From Tillus elongatus (lineage: Eukaryota > Arthropoda > Insecta > Coleoptera > Cleridae), in contig OZ023264.1 of assembly GCA_964006375.1 (NCBI GenBank), forward strand, positions 177,416,010-177,480,009: a stretch of DNA of 64,000 bases, in the 5' to 3' direction. Each line of letters opens with the position of its first letter. The first letter of the stretch is position 1. The notes below the pieces were generated by a model, which saw only the letters and a list, made by a program, of their open reading frames with translations, ran no database searches and had not been told where the DNA came from. Shown here in pieces: positions 1 to 49,989 of this stretch. A program made the position numbers and the translations under genes.

Positions 1-46
1 ATCCTGCTAATGGATCAAAAATATACAACAGTTTCATCAATAGTTT

Positions 47-2650
47 TTTTTTTTTTAATTTCAACAACACACCACGAGGGCTCACAGCCTAAATACTATC
101 GTACCGTGGGTGTTGACAATCTGGAAAGAGGCAACTTGTTAATTCTGGACTTGAAGGTTCGGAGGAGAAGGAAAAACATGTGCCGGCAAGGAATTCCACA
201 ACTTGGAAGTCCTTGGGACAAAAGAGCGGGCATAACACGATGTTCTATGTCTAGTGACCTGGACAGTAAAAGGGTGCATTCGCTCTGTTCCCCTGGTAGA
301 TCTGTTAGGGGCAGCAGGTGGAGGAACTATGGAAGAAAGCTCCCCTGAGCAGTGCCCGTGCAGATATCTATAAAAGACAGAGAGGTCACCAACGGCACGT
401 CGGTGGGCAAGAGATGGAAGCCTTTGGGTGGGGGTAGGGTCACCGATGAGACGTATAGCTCTCTTTTGAATGGAGTCCAGGATAGCGAGTGTAGAAGCGG
501 CAGCTGCACCCCAGATGTGGAACAGTATTCGAGATTTGGCCTTATTTGTAAAGTATATAAGGTATAGAGATTAGCTGGTGAAAAGTATTTGCGAGCCCGG
601 AAGAGGAAACCTAATTTCTTAGCAGCCGCTTCTGCAATTGATGTGACATGTTGGTGCCAATTGAGATTTCGATCCACAGAAATGCCAACAAAAGAAAAGG
701 ACTCATTACTTTGAATAACTTGGTTGTTAATTTTGATGGGTCTAGGGCTAGTGTATCTCTTATGAGAAAGAAAGCAAGACTGAGATTTGGTGGGGTTGAA
801 TTGTACAAGATGTCTACTTCCCCAGTCTAATATTTTTTGGAGATCCACAGAGACGAAACTCTCCATGAGTCTGCGATCCTCATCTAATTGGGCTAAAGAG
901 ACAGGCTTAGGTACAAGTTTTGTGAAGTATATAAAGTATAGAGATTAGCTGGTGAAAAGTATTTGCGAGCCCGGAAGAGGAAACCTAATTTCTTAGCAGC
1001 CGCTTCTGCAATTGATGTGACATGTTGGTGCCAAATAAGATTTCGATCCACAGAAATGCCAACAAGAGAAAAGGACTCATTACTTTGCATAACTTGGTTG
1101 TTAATTTTGATGGGTCTAGGGCTAGTGTATATCTTATGAGAAAGAAAGCAAGACTAAGATTTGGTGGGGTTGAATTGTACAAGATGTCTACTTCCCCAGT
1201 CTAATATTTTTTGGAGATCCACAGAGACAGAACTCTCCAAGAGTCTGCGATCCTCATCTAATTGGGCTAAAGAGACAGGCTTAGGTACAAGTTTTGTGAA
1301 GTATATAAGGTATAGAGATTAGCTGGTGAAAAGTATTTGCGAGCTCAGAAGAGAAAACCTAATTTCTTAGCAGCCGCTTCTGCAATTGATGTGACATGTT
1401 GGTGCCAATTGAGATTTCGATCCACAGAAATGCCAACAAGTGGAAAGGACTCATTACTTTGAATAACTTGGTTGTTCATTGTGATGGGTCTAGGGCTGGT
1501 GTATCTCTTATGAGAAAGTAAGCAAGACTAAGATTTGGTGGGGTTAAATTGTACAAGATTTCTACTTCCCCAGTCTAATATTTTTTGGAGATCCACGGAG
1601 ACAGAACCCTCCATTAGTCTGCGATCCTCATCTAATTGGGCTAAAGAGACAGGCTTAGAATATTGTATATTTGAGTGGATGGTGCTGTCGTCCGCGTAAC
1701 TGTGAACTGGGTTGGATGTGCTAGAGAGGAGGTAATTGATGTGCAGAAGAAACAAAGTAGGGGCTAAAGCTGAACCTTGAGGAACTCCTGCATTAATTGG
1801 ATACAGTTTAGAGGAATGGCCATCCACGACAACAGAAATGCTTCGGTTGGAGAGGAAATTTGCTGTCTAGGTACAGAGTTTTGGTGGTAGGCCATAGGCC
1901 GGAAGTTTATTAAGCTGCACTGCATGCCAGACCTGGTCGAATGCTTTGGATATGTCTAGAGCGACAATCTGGGATTCACCGTGTAGTTCCATAACTTGTT
2001 CCAAGAATGGGTGACAAAGGAAAGGAGGTCGGCAGTCGATATGCGCTGACGAAATGCATACTGCCTGTCATGGATTAGACTGTGTTTTTCAAGAAATTTT
2101 AGTAATTCGGTGTTTATATACTTTTCCATCACTTGAGAGACGACTGAAAGGAGAGAAATAGGCCTGTAGTTGCTAGGAAGCGCTTTGGATCCTTTCTTGG
2201 GGATGGGTTGTACTCAAGTAGTTTTCCAGTTACTAGGGAATATGCCTTTATTGTAAGATATCTGAAACAGACGAGTCAGGACAGGAGCAAGTTCTGGTGC
2301 GCATTTTTTGAGAACAATTGCTGGGATCTCGTCAAGGCCAGAGGCTTTCCTGGTATTGAGAGAAGAGAGCATCTTTCGTACCTTTTTAGTTTTGAAAATG
2401 ATATCCGTCATTTTATGCGCGACATTGGGGACTGTTGGTGGTTGAACATTTGGAGGTGGGTTGAGAGTAGAATTGCCGGCGAACAACGAAGCAAAAAGTT
2501 CAGCCTTTCCCAGGGCGGTAGAAACAATTTCATCCCCTGAGACAAGAAGTGCAGAAATTATTCCCAATAGATGTAGCAAGAGTCCAGAAGGGTTTGACAG
2601 AAACTTGAAGAACATCCTAGAACTTCCAGAATTCATAAGGGCCACTTGCT
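47..2650 (-). mobile_element. Family A non-LTR retrotransposon (CR1/jockey-like), rearranged pseudogene copy
   Basis: On the minus strand this reads as the reverse-transcriptase part of a LINE without an RNase H domain. The 5' part (2645-2214) contains NTRKASGLDEIPAIVLKKC. The 1827-1528 piece contains the NAGVPQGSALAP and SYADDST catalytic-core motifs. The 3' end is the family's A-rich tail following a GTGTTGTTGAAAT terminus (about 60-47). It is broken by stops and frameshifts, lacks the endonuclease and ORF1, and carries an internal 374-bp triplication annotated separately. Similar sequence recurs in this window at 6.6-8.8, 16.9-18.6, 26.6-27.1 and 37.9-39.4 kb. The clade (CR1 versus jockey) is my judgement from the motifs. 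Confidence 0.9.
562..1657 (-). repeat. 374-bp tandem triplication inside the LINE
   Basis: The string GTATAGAGATTAGCTGG recurs at 562, 936 and 1310, so the period is exactly 374 bp. Each unit spans the same piece of the reverse-transcriptase C-terminus, with scattered substitutions. The first two units end in a junction (GGCTTAGGTACAAG) that the normal element lacks. The third unit continues into normal LINE sequence (GGCTTAGAATATTG). Confidence 0.92.
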
Positions 2651-3183
2651 CCAGTTAGCTTACACGCTGATTACGTCCTTCACCTACAAAAACCAACAGT
2701 GAAGCCAGAGAAGTAGTCTCCAAATCTGTATGTGGTTTGGACAAGTTTCACCAAGTCAGGGCAACAACAATCAATGAATAGGAGGATACAAAACATTATC
2801 ATTTTGTATCCATGCCTAAGATAGGTGATACTGTAATTCTCAAAAATATACTTTTGTTCTGATCCAAAGTCGCTTCCTAAATACTGCATTTGTAAAAAAT
2901 ATATATCTGTTCTGATCCAGGTTTGCATCCCAAACAAAGCAAATAAAATTGTTCTGTTTGGAAACGAATTTATCGTACCATTTCCTACTGTTCCTTCATT
3001 CATCCAGCTAATGACCTGACCTGAGTAGTTGAAGCGTTTCATCAGATTGAGACAAAAACATACTTTAAATTCTAACAATCCGCTACTGATTGTTTTTCTG
3101 TTCTCAGGTAGCTTATGAAACATTTTTTTAATTTCTAAGGATTACATTATTTAAACTTGAAATATATGTTCCTTTTATTTTAG
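2651..3183 (+). other. PPIP5K intron, no gene seen
   Basis: This is intronic sequence before the first visible PPIP5K exon. About 2690-2800 resembles 36765-36860 (shared core GTGAAGCCAGAGAAG), which suggests a short dispersed repeat of unknown type. The sequence ends in a normal acceptor, TTTTATTTTAG. Confidence 0.6.
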
Positions 3184-41370
<38,187 letters not shown>

Positions 41371-41616
41371 TTGTATTTCTATTGTTGCATTATTTTTAGT
41401 ATAATTACCTTAATTTTCATTATTGTAGCTCCATATTTCCGATTATCATACAAAGTATTTAGAAAATACATAACAATTGTTGTACCTATTTCAGAAATGT
41501 CTAACTGTTCTATTATACTAAAACCATATATCTGTGTGTTGTATGTTACAAAATTCAGAATATTTACATCCCAGTTTCACATTCCCTGTTTAACTTTTGT
41601 TTTTAAATAGTTTGTT

Positions 41617-41622
41617 AATAAA
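41617..41622 (+). terminator. Poly(A) signal of PPIP5K
   Basis: AATAAA 247 bp after the stop codon, followed by a T-rich stretch (GAGTTTTTTTC), as expected for a cleavage site. Confidence 0.6.
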
Positions 41623-41886
41623 TGTTAAGGAAATATGAGTTTTTTTCTTAACATCCGTATACAATTTTACACACAAATTGCAATTTATTGTCTCGCAATC
41701 AATGATAGCTACAACGGTCCCTACAATTTTTGCCATGTTTATCGAATTTTCATTAAGAAAAATTCTCTAATAGAGATCATGATGAAAAGCTTTTAAAAAA
41801 ATTTCTCCAGATGAGCGCGAATTTAGATCCCTAGAACCCAAAATATTAATATATAATATAATATTAATAATAAATAAAAATTTTAT

Positions 41887-41888
<2 letters not shown>

Positions 41889-41961
<73 letters not shown>
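41889..41961. repeat. (TA)n microsatellite
   Basis: About 36 TA units downstream of PPIP5K. Confidence 0.97.
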
Positions 41962-41963
<2 letters not shown>

Positions 41964-42465
41964 TTTCAATCAAACTTTGCAAAAATCTTGTTTGGGCGAA
42001 AACCGAGGTCGAGTTCGTTAATCAGCCTTTATGCTCAAGTTTTTCCAGTGGAAAATCAGGGAAAACTTTTTGAACACGCTATATTTTTGTAAGTATCAGA
42101 GTATCTGGAATAAGACTTTACATGTGGCTAGAAATAGTGCAAATAAACCTATGTTGTGAGTTTCAAGTAACTTGGTACACAATATTTAGAGTTCTTTCCA
42201 AATTAAAAATAAAATCCCAAAGACATGCATTGAAACGACTTAGTGGTTAGAATCCAATACCTGGCAGACAGGGTAGTTAACTGCCATGCATAGATTGATT
42301 CATACAACAGGTATAAAACATACTACCCGAACCAACAATCGTGAAATCTGTCGTATAATATAGGAGAAATGTAAACAAAATCAAGCCAAGTATAAAAATG
42401 ATTCCAAAATAGTTTCTCGTTAAACTTAAACATAATATTTCAAGACTGAAACAGTCGTGGGATGT
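41962..42465. other. Intergenic, no gene seen
   Basis: No coding sequence or known repeat recognised. Confidence 0.4.
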
Positions 42466-42975
42466 GTTTCAATGGTAATTCTACTAATTCTGTACTTAAT
42501 GGTTACGTATACTTTGAATATAATAGCCCGGGCATGAAGCGATCTAATGTATCATCTTAACAAAACATTAGTTGACGTATGCCTAGATGGATGAGAGGTG
42601 TCACGCTTGCCTCATAAGCAGAAGGTTACGCGATCGAATCCAGCTCGATGAATGTATGCTTTTTTATTTTGCCATTTGGAGAAACAATAGTGCACAGATT
42701 TCATACGTTTTGAACCAGATCTAATTTTTGTTTAAAACATCTAAATAAGTTACCTTTGAGTCTGACATTCTAATTTTGTTATTGTTGATATAGAAAAAAC
42801 TGGTTTGATTAGGTTGACTATAACAAAATCATACTGGCGATTAACAAGGAAAAATAACTGCTACATTTATAATTTGGCAGATACTTTACTTTTCTAAATA
42901 TGATTTAAGTTTCCTTCTGGAAATCTTTTGTATAACTTTAATGAAATTTGTAATACAAGTTTCTTTTAAAGAGAC
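42466..42975 (+). repeat. tRNA-related SINE-like repeat R4, copy 1
   Basis: About 85-90 percent like the copy at 43057. It contains an A-box-like TAGATGGATGAGAGG, then GAAGGTTACGCGATCGAATCC (a B-box-like block), then GGAGAAACAAT and a long AT-rich body ending CTGGAAATCTTTTGTATAAC and a T-rich tail. Confidence 0.7.
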
Positions 42976-43052
42976 TTTTTTCTCTCTCAGGGCTCGTCCG
43001 CGGCCTCGCCGCCCCGATAACACTGCAACCTTTGGTTTATTGTGCATTCAAT
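42976..43052 (-). mobile_element. Family C LINE 3' tail (short fragment)
   Basis: The minus strand reads GTTATCGGGGCGGCGAGGCC then GCGGACGAGCCCTGAGAGAG and an A-run, matching the 3' UTR at 25340-25400. Only the last 75 bp or so of the LINE is present, between the two R4 copies. Confidence 0.85.
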
Positions 43053-43056
43053 TGCA

Positions 43057-45745
<2,689 letters not shown>

Positions 45746-45982
45746 TTAATCTAACTGCATCTGTTCATCATCATCATCTTTCTTGTCATCCTTTTTCTCT
45801 TCTTTTTCTTTCTTCTTGCCATCAGAGGTACCAGACGCTTGGCCACTTTTTTCCAAAGCTTTAACAAACTCCTGCATGTTACCCTGGGCTGCAGCTGCTA
45901 CCGCCTCAGGATTCACAGCTAACTGGGAAACCACTGGTGCTAGCTGACCAGACTCGAGTGCATTTGAAAACTGTGATACCGC
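45746..45982 (-). CDS. Adrm1: Adrm1 coding exon 7 (DEUBAD end and acidic tail)
   Basis: Acceptor TATTTCTAG. Encodes [20 protein letters not shown], then [20 protein letters not shown], a Lys/Glu-rich linker and [10 protein letters not shown]. The stop TAA is at 45748-45746. No clear AATAAA was seen just downstream. Confidence 0.95.
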   Translation of the reverse strand, partial: AVSQFSNALESGQLAPVVSQLAVNPEAVAAAAQGNMQEFVKALEKSGQASGTSDGKKKEKEEKKDDKKDDDDEQMQLD

Positions 45983-48660
45983 CTAGAAATATACAGCACA
46001 ATTTAAAGTGGCAAAACTTTTACAACTTTCTATTAATACCTGTTGAAACTGAGGTGAAGCTAATGTAGACCTCAAAGCTTCCTGGGTATTCTCATTAACA
46101 GGTGGCAGGTGACCCTGCAACTGCTGAAGGGTGTCTGGATTAGCCAACATTCCCGACAGAGTTTCAGTTGTCAAAGCAGTAGACAAATCAACTAAAAAAT
46201 AAATTAATAATTTTTCAGTTTGCTTCTTGAAAACATCTTGAGGAAAAGAGGAATATACAGACTGAAGAAATAACTTATAAAAACAAAAACCATGTCAGTC
46301 TATACAGATATAACTACAATTTTTTTTAAAATTATAATCATTGCCACACATACCTGACTGTGGCTGTGCCTGTGGTGTTCCCCCGGCTGATGGCGTAAAA
46401 GCCTGCAAGAAGTTCTGCAAATCACTGAGCTGTATAGGATTGGAACTGGTGCCTGTAGTAGGAGCAGTGGTTGTTGGAGTAGCAGTAGTGCTATCAGAGC
46501 TGCGAGTATTGTACCTGTTGGCTCTTGGGGCATCGGGGGTTGCAGCCTGTATTGGTGCTGTCTGAGGTGTAGTACTAGTAGTGGTGGTGGTTGTCGTAGA
46601 AGGACTACTGGACTGACTGGCTGTAGTTGTGGGGGTACTCGGCACAGTAGTGCGATGAGTAATAGCAGGTGTTGTACTGGTACGGGCACTGCCACTATTT
46701 GGGCCCCTGTAATTATAAAGCCATAGATCACATTTCAAACAACATACAGAGTGTTTAAGGAGATGTGGGTTTCAGTCAAACATATACCTAAGTAAGATAC
46801 CTTCTTAATATATTTTATTATTAAACTGTGACTATTCCTTTAGAATAAATATAACAGATGAAAAATTTACCTGATGGTGCCTAGTAGGCTAGATAAACCA
46901 CCCATTTGTCCGGCTCCAAACAACTGCATGAGCTGGGACTGAGACATGTTATTCAAAAGAGATTGCAGCTCAGACTCTTGCGGTTGGGAGGAGCTTTGAA
47001 CACTCTGTGGATTGTTTAACACCTCATTGATTCTTCTACAATTCTCCTCATCTTTATCAGTACGAGGATCCTAACAAGGCAAACAAAATACTTGGTTTAT
47101 TGTAAAGATATTACAGTACTACAAATAATATTTAAAAAAAATTTATTGATTTATAGCTACAGAGCAATTGTAGAAAAAATGTTCCAGTAAATCAGTAAAT
47201 TTGCAGATTAACTCCCAAACCGTTCTCAATTTTTTTTTCAGAAACATGTCTAGGAACCCCCTGGATGCACAAACCATGTGAAACATTTCTTGTTCACGAC
47301 CCCCAAGGAAGTTACAGGACCAGGAGTGAATAGGGGTGCTGGGCGAGGTAGGTAGTGAAAAGGAAGTATGAGCAGAAAATGTGAAGAAAACGGCTTGAAA
47401 GCTGTCTTTTTCACATCCTGATGCCATATCCCCCTAACCCCGCACAGCACCCCTATTCGTACCAGGTCCCGTAACTCCCTTAGGGGGTATAACAAGAAAT
47501 TTTTCTTGTGATTGATACGAGGGTGGTTGTACGCACACAAGAGGAGAAGGAAAATCCCTACGGCGAAGCCCACACCCCCTTACCTTTTGCATCTCAAGCA
47601 AATGATGTATGTCCGGCCCTTGTGTAAACAACCTGTGACCTTGTAATTTAACAGCCTCAGACATGGCAATTTCCTTATCGCAAACACAACATAGAAAACA
47701 AATAACATGTCACCGACTAAGAAAAAGGCCACACATGTACCTTATAAGCCACTACAACACCAATGATCATTAACAGAACAAGGTAAACAACGCACAATTT
47801 CAGATATACTGTTCGCAACACACAAATATATAAGAAACCGTCTAAACACGTACCAGTACTAGCGCCATATGGAAAGCGAAGTGATAAACTGTCATTTATA
47901 ATGGCGATGGCCCATGAGTCTAGAATATTCTAGGGATTCCCAAAGTCAATGTGAATTTTATGTCAAATGTAATGTTTAGGGGGGAAAGGGATGTCACGGG
48001 ACAGGACCATACTGGTAAATTGATAAAAAACTGTGTAATGTGTAAGGAACTTTAAAAGCCAATAACTCTGGAAATAAGAGAGAACAAAAGATAACAATAG
48101 TGTCAGCGTGCATGTAAGACACCAAACATTATCTATCAGCAGTCAATGTCTGTAAATTGGTCAGGAGTTAATCTGCAAATTCACCAATGTTCCATAAATT
48201 ATTACCTGATACCAGAAGAAAAAGCGACGATTAGAAGATTTGAATTTCAATACATAAGCTCTCCCAGTTGTACACTGGGCTACTTTCACATATTCGCAAT
48301 CATCAGGAAATATAATAAGGTCATCTTCAACAATTCCTAAAATGAAATTAATGTAAAATTAAATTTGTTTTTGATTTTTAAAGTTTGTTCGAACTTAAAT
48401 ATTACCTGTTGTGCGATCTTGCCAACAAAAATGCATTAGGGAATCTTCACTCTGATAAACATACAACAAGCCCTTCCTCTTATCTGGATACACCATACGC
48501 CCTATATAAAAAAATGTGTAAAAGGTGGACACAAAAGAAATATACCAAACTGACCTTTCAGATTCATTTTACCAGCTTTAATTTCTATTATATGTTTATT
48601 GCCACCTGTAGAACCTGGCCCAGTGGCAGTACTTCCAAATAAAGCTCCTCCTGCAGGCAT
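45746..48660 (-). CDS. Adrm1: Proteasomal ubiquitin receptor Adrm1 (Rpn13), complete
   Basis: Adrm1 sits on the 26S proteasome base through Rpn2, binds ubiquitin chains with its N-terminal Pru domain, and recruits the deubiquitinase UCH37 with its C-terminal DEUBAD domain. Seven coding exons on the minus strand: 48660-48555, 48501-48406, 48336-48206, 47070-46871, 46706-46354, 46191-46040 and 45982-45746. All introns are GT-AG and all phases fit, giving 424 aa (human about 407). Pru is at about 20-128 ([71 protein letters not shown]). A Ser/Thr-rich linker covers about 180-290 and DEUBAD about 290-390 ([20 protein letters not shown]). An acidic tail [10 protein letters not shown] ends it. A 5'UTR intron is likely, as an acceptor lies six bases before the ATG. 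Intron 3 contains a repeat and a possible alternative first exon. Confidence 0.97.
46040..46191 (-). CDS. Adrm1: Adrm1 coding exon 6 (DEUBAD start)
   Basis: Acceptor ATTTTTTAG, donor CAACAG/GTATTA. Encodes [40 protein letters not shown] and ASPQFQQ, the first DEUBAD helices. Confidence 0.94.
46354..46706 (-). CDS. Adrm1: Adrm1 coding exon 5 (Ser/Thr-rich linker)
   Basis: Acceptor TTTATAATTACAG, donor CAGTCAG/GTATGT. Low-complexity Thr/Ser/Pro/Gln sequence, then [15 protein letters not shown], which corresponds to the conserved QLSDLQ block before the DEUBAD domain. Confidence 0.94.
46871..47070 (-). CDS. Adrm1: Adrm1 coding exon 4
   Basis: Acceptor GCCTTGTTAG, donor CATCAG/GTAAAT. Starts in phase 0 with [20 protein letters not shown], the last Pru helix. 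The conserved hydrophobic segment [20 protein letters not shown] follows. Confidence 0.95.
47130..47580 (-). repeat. Dispersed repeat R1, copy 2
   Basis: The inverted counterpart of 21765-22330. On the minus strand it reads CACAAGAAAAATTTCTTG, CCCAGCACCCCTATTCACTC and GACATGTTTCTGAAAAAAAA. It lies in Adrm1 intron 3 and lacks the 56-bp LINE tail present in copy 1. Confidence 0.8.
47584..47664 (-). CDS. Candidate alternative first exon in Adrm1 intron 3
   Basis: ATG at 47664 in good context (TTGCCATGTCTG) opens [20 protein letters not shown] and HLLEMQK, followed by a strong donor AAAAG/GTAAGG. The exon is 81 nt and ends in phase 0, and Adrm1 exon 4 starts in phase 0. A transcript starting here would therefore join in frame and make an Adrm1 lacking most of the Pru domain. 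It could equally be the first exon of an unrelated nested gene. I do not recognise the peptide. Confidence 0.4.
47870..47960. promoter_or_regulatory. Possible promoter region with a heat-shock-element-like palindrome
   Basis: Upstream of the candidate alternative exon, TCTAGAATATTCTAGG (about 47919-47934) contains GAATATTC, a head-to-tail heat-shock-factor unit. Next to it is ATGGCGATGGCCC. This is suggestive only. Confidence 0.25.
48206..48336 (-). CDS. Adrm1: Adrm1 coding exon 3 (Pru domain)
   Basis: Acceptor CATTTTAG, donor TATCAG/GTAATA. Encodes [20 protein letters not shown] and the following [14 protein letters not shown]. It ends in phase 0. Confidence 0.95.
48406..48501 (-). CDS. Adrm1: Adrm1 coding exon 2 (Pru domain)
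   Basis: Acceptor TTTTTATATAG, donor ACAACAG/GTAATA. Encodes [20 protein letters not shown] and [12 protein letters not shown]. Confidence 0.95.
48555..48660 (-). CDS. Adrm1: Adrm1 coding exon 1
   Basis: ATG at 48660 in the context TTCAAGATG, just downstream of an acceptor (TTTATTTCTTAG at 48667), so the 5'UTR is probably split. It encodes [20 protein letters not shown] and the first Pru strand. The donor is CTGAAAG/GTCAGT. Confidence 0.93.
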
Positions 48661-48666
48661 CTTGAA

Positions 48667-49690
48667 CTAAGAAATAAATGATTTTTAATTTAATTATATT
48701 ATCAGTTTATGGAAGAGAGAAATGACAAGTCATCCAAATGATAGGTTATGTTACACATTACTTTAATAATTTGAATACAGCAATAAAAATATTCAAATTA
48801 TCCACTATTTCACATTAACATGAACAAATATCAATCTGTTAAATACTATACTTACAACTTTTTGTTCTTTTACAAAATACTCAAATTACACAAATCACAA
48901 TCAAACTAACTTTCAGAATCAGAAAATCATTGATATGTGACAGAGACCAGGGACAGCGGGACAGCTAAATGTCATTGGACAGGACACAGATTATAGATGA
49001 CAGTGACAGGAGAAGAAAGAAAATTGAAACATGTTTGTTTCTCTATGGGAGAAGATTTATACTTTATACCTAAAGAGGTTGTAATGTATCGTTGTTTATA
49101 CCCAATGAGGCCACTTTCCTCAATATTTATACCAGCCACCCAGTGAACTCGGAACAAATGAATTTATACAGATTAAACCAAAAGTCATAAAAAAATTGAA
49201 TAGGTATATTTTCCTTACTCTATTTGATTGTTTCCGTTGTTCCTCGCCAACATTTTTTGAATACGAGAGATTATTAAAATGAAATCTATGTATCGAGGAA
49301 AAACAAGGACAGATTCAGGAAAAAAAGACACTTTCTGACTATGAACCTTTAATAGTTACACTAAGTGTAAGCTTCTGCAATAACAAGATACGTTTCAGAA
49401 ATGTTTCTTCTAGTAATTCCTGAAAAATGTTACTATTTTAGTTTTTCACCTCAAGAAAATCGACGTCAGCAAGTGTTCCTTCAACTAATGAAAGATTTAT
49501 AACTCAATAGAGCTAGGTCGGGGCTGTAAGGAAGATGCCGTTACTCAACAAACCGGTAGTTGTTGATTTCTTCCTTTGTGAGCCCAATGATCTCAGCAAT
49601 TATCATGCAGCAATAAAGGTTTTGGTCAAAATTAGAAGGTCTCTCTTGGTACATAGCGAGCTTTTAAATTTGCAATTCTGTATATACTCA
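48667..49690. other. Region upstream of Adrm1 coding exon 1, no gene seen
   Basis: Probably holds the Adrm1 5'UTR exon and promoter, which I cannot place. ACAG-rich sequence occurs at 48930-49015. No convincing ORF was found. Confidence 0.4.
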
Positions 49691-49845
49691 TTGCTTTTGT
49701 CCAACGTTACATTGCAATGCGGTTGACCGCATGCAAGAAGCTTGTGAATTCCGATCGATAGGCTAAACGTAGGTATGTCTAATTTTAGGCGGGAGACTGT
49801 GCCTATTTAAAATATGCAATTAGATAAATATTCTTTAAAGTGCTG
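49691..49845 (+). repeat. Dispersed repeat R2, copy 2
   Basis: Matches 22651-22830 in order: GCTTTTGTCCAA, then AAACGTAGGTATGTCTAATT, then GCGGGAGACTGTGCC and AGATAAATA. Confidence 0.75.
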
Positions 49846-49989
49846 TTTAGTAAAAAAAAACATTGACCAACTAATCTGCAAAATCATTCATAATAAAAAT
49901 GATGAGCTTATTAACGTAGCTAAGAGTACTGTTTTCATTGTGTAACCAGGTTTTGATAATTTTAAAGAAATTTGAAGCCCATATATGAT

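Noticed and set aside
41371..41610. Coding frame continuing after the PPIP5K stop
   Set aside because: It is a hydrophobic AT-rich frame in the 3' UTR, just before the AATAAA.
47434..47583. Reading the candidate Adrm1-intron exon onward past 47584 as coding
   Set aside because: A strong donor (AAAAG/GTAAGG) ends it, and the following sequence is the R1 repeat, which has no conserved frame in its other copy.
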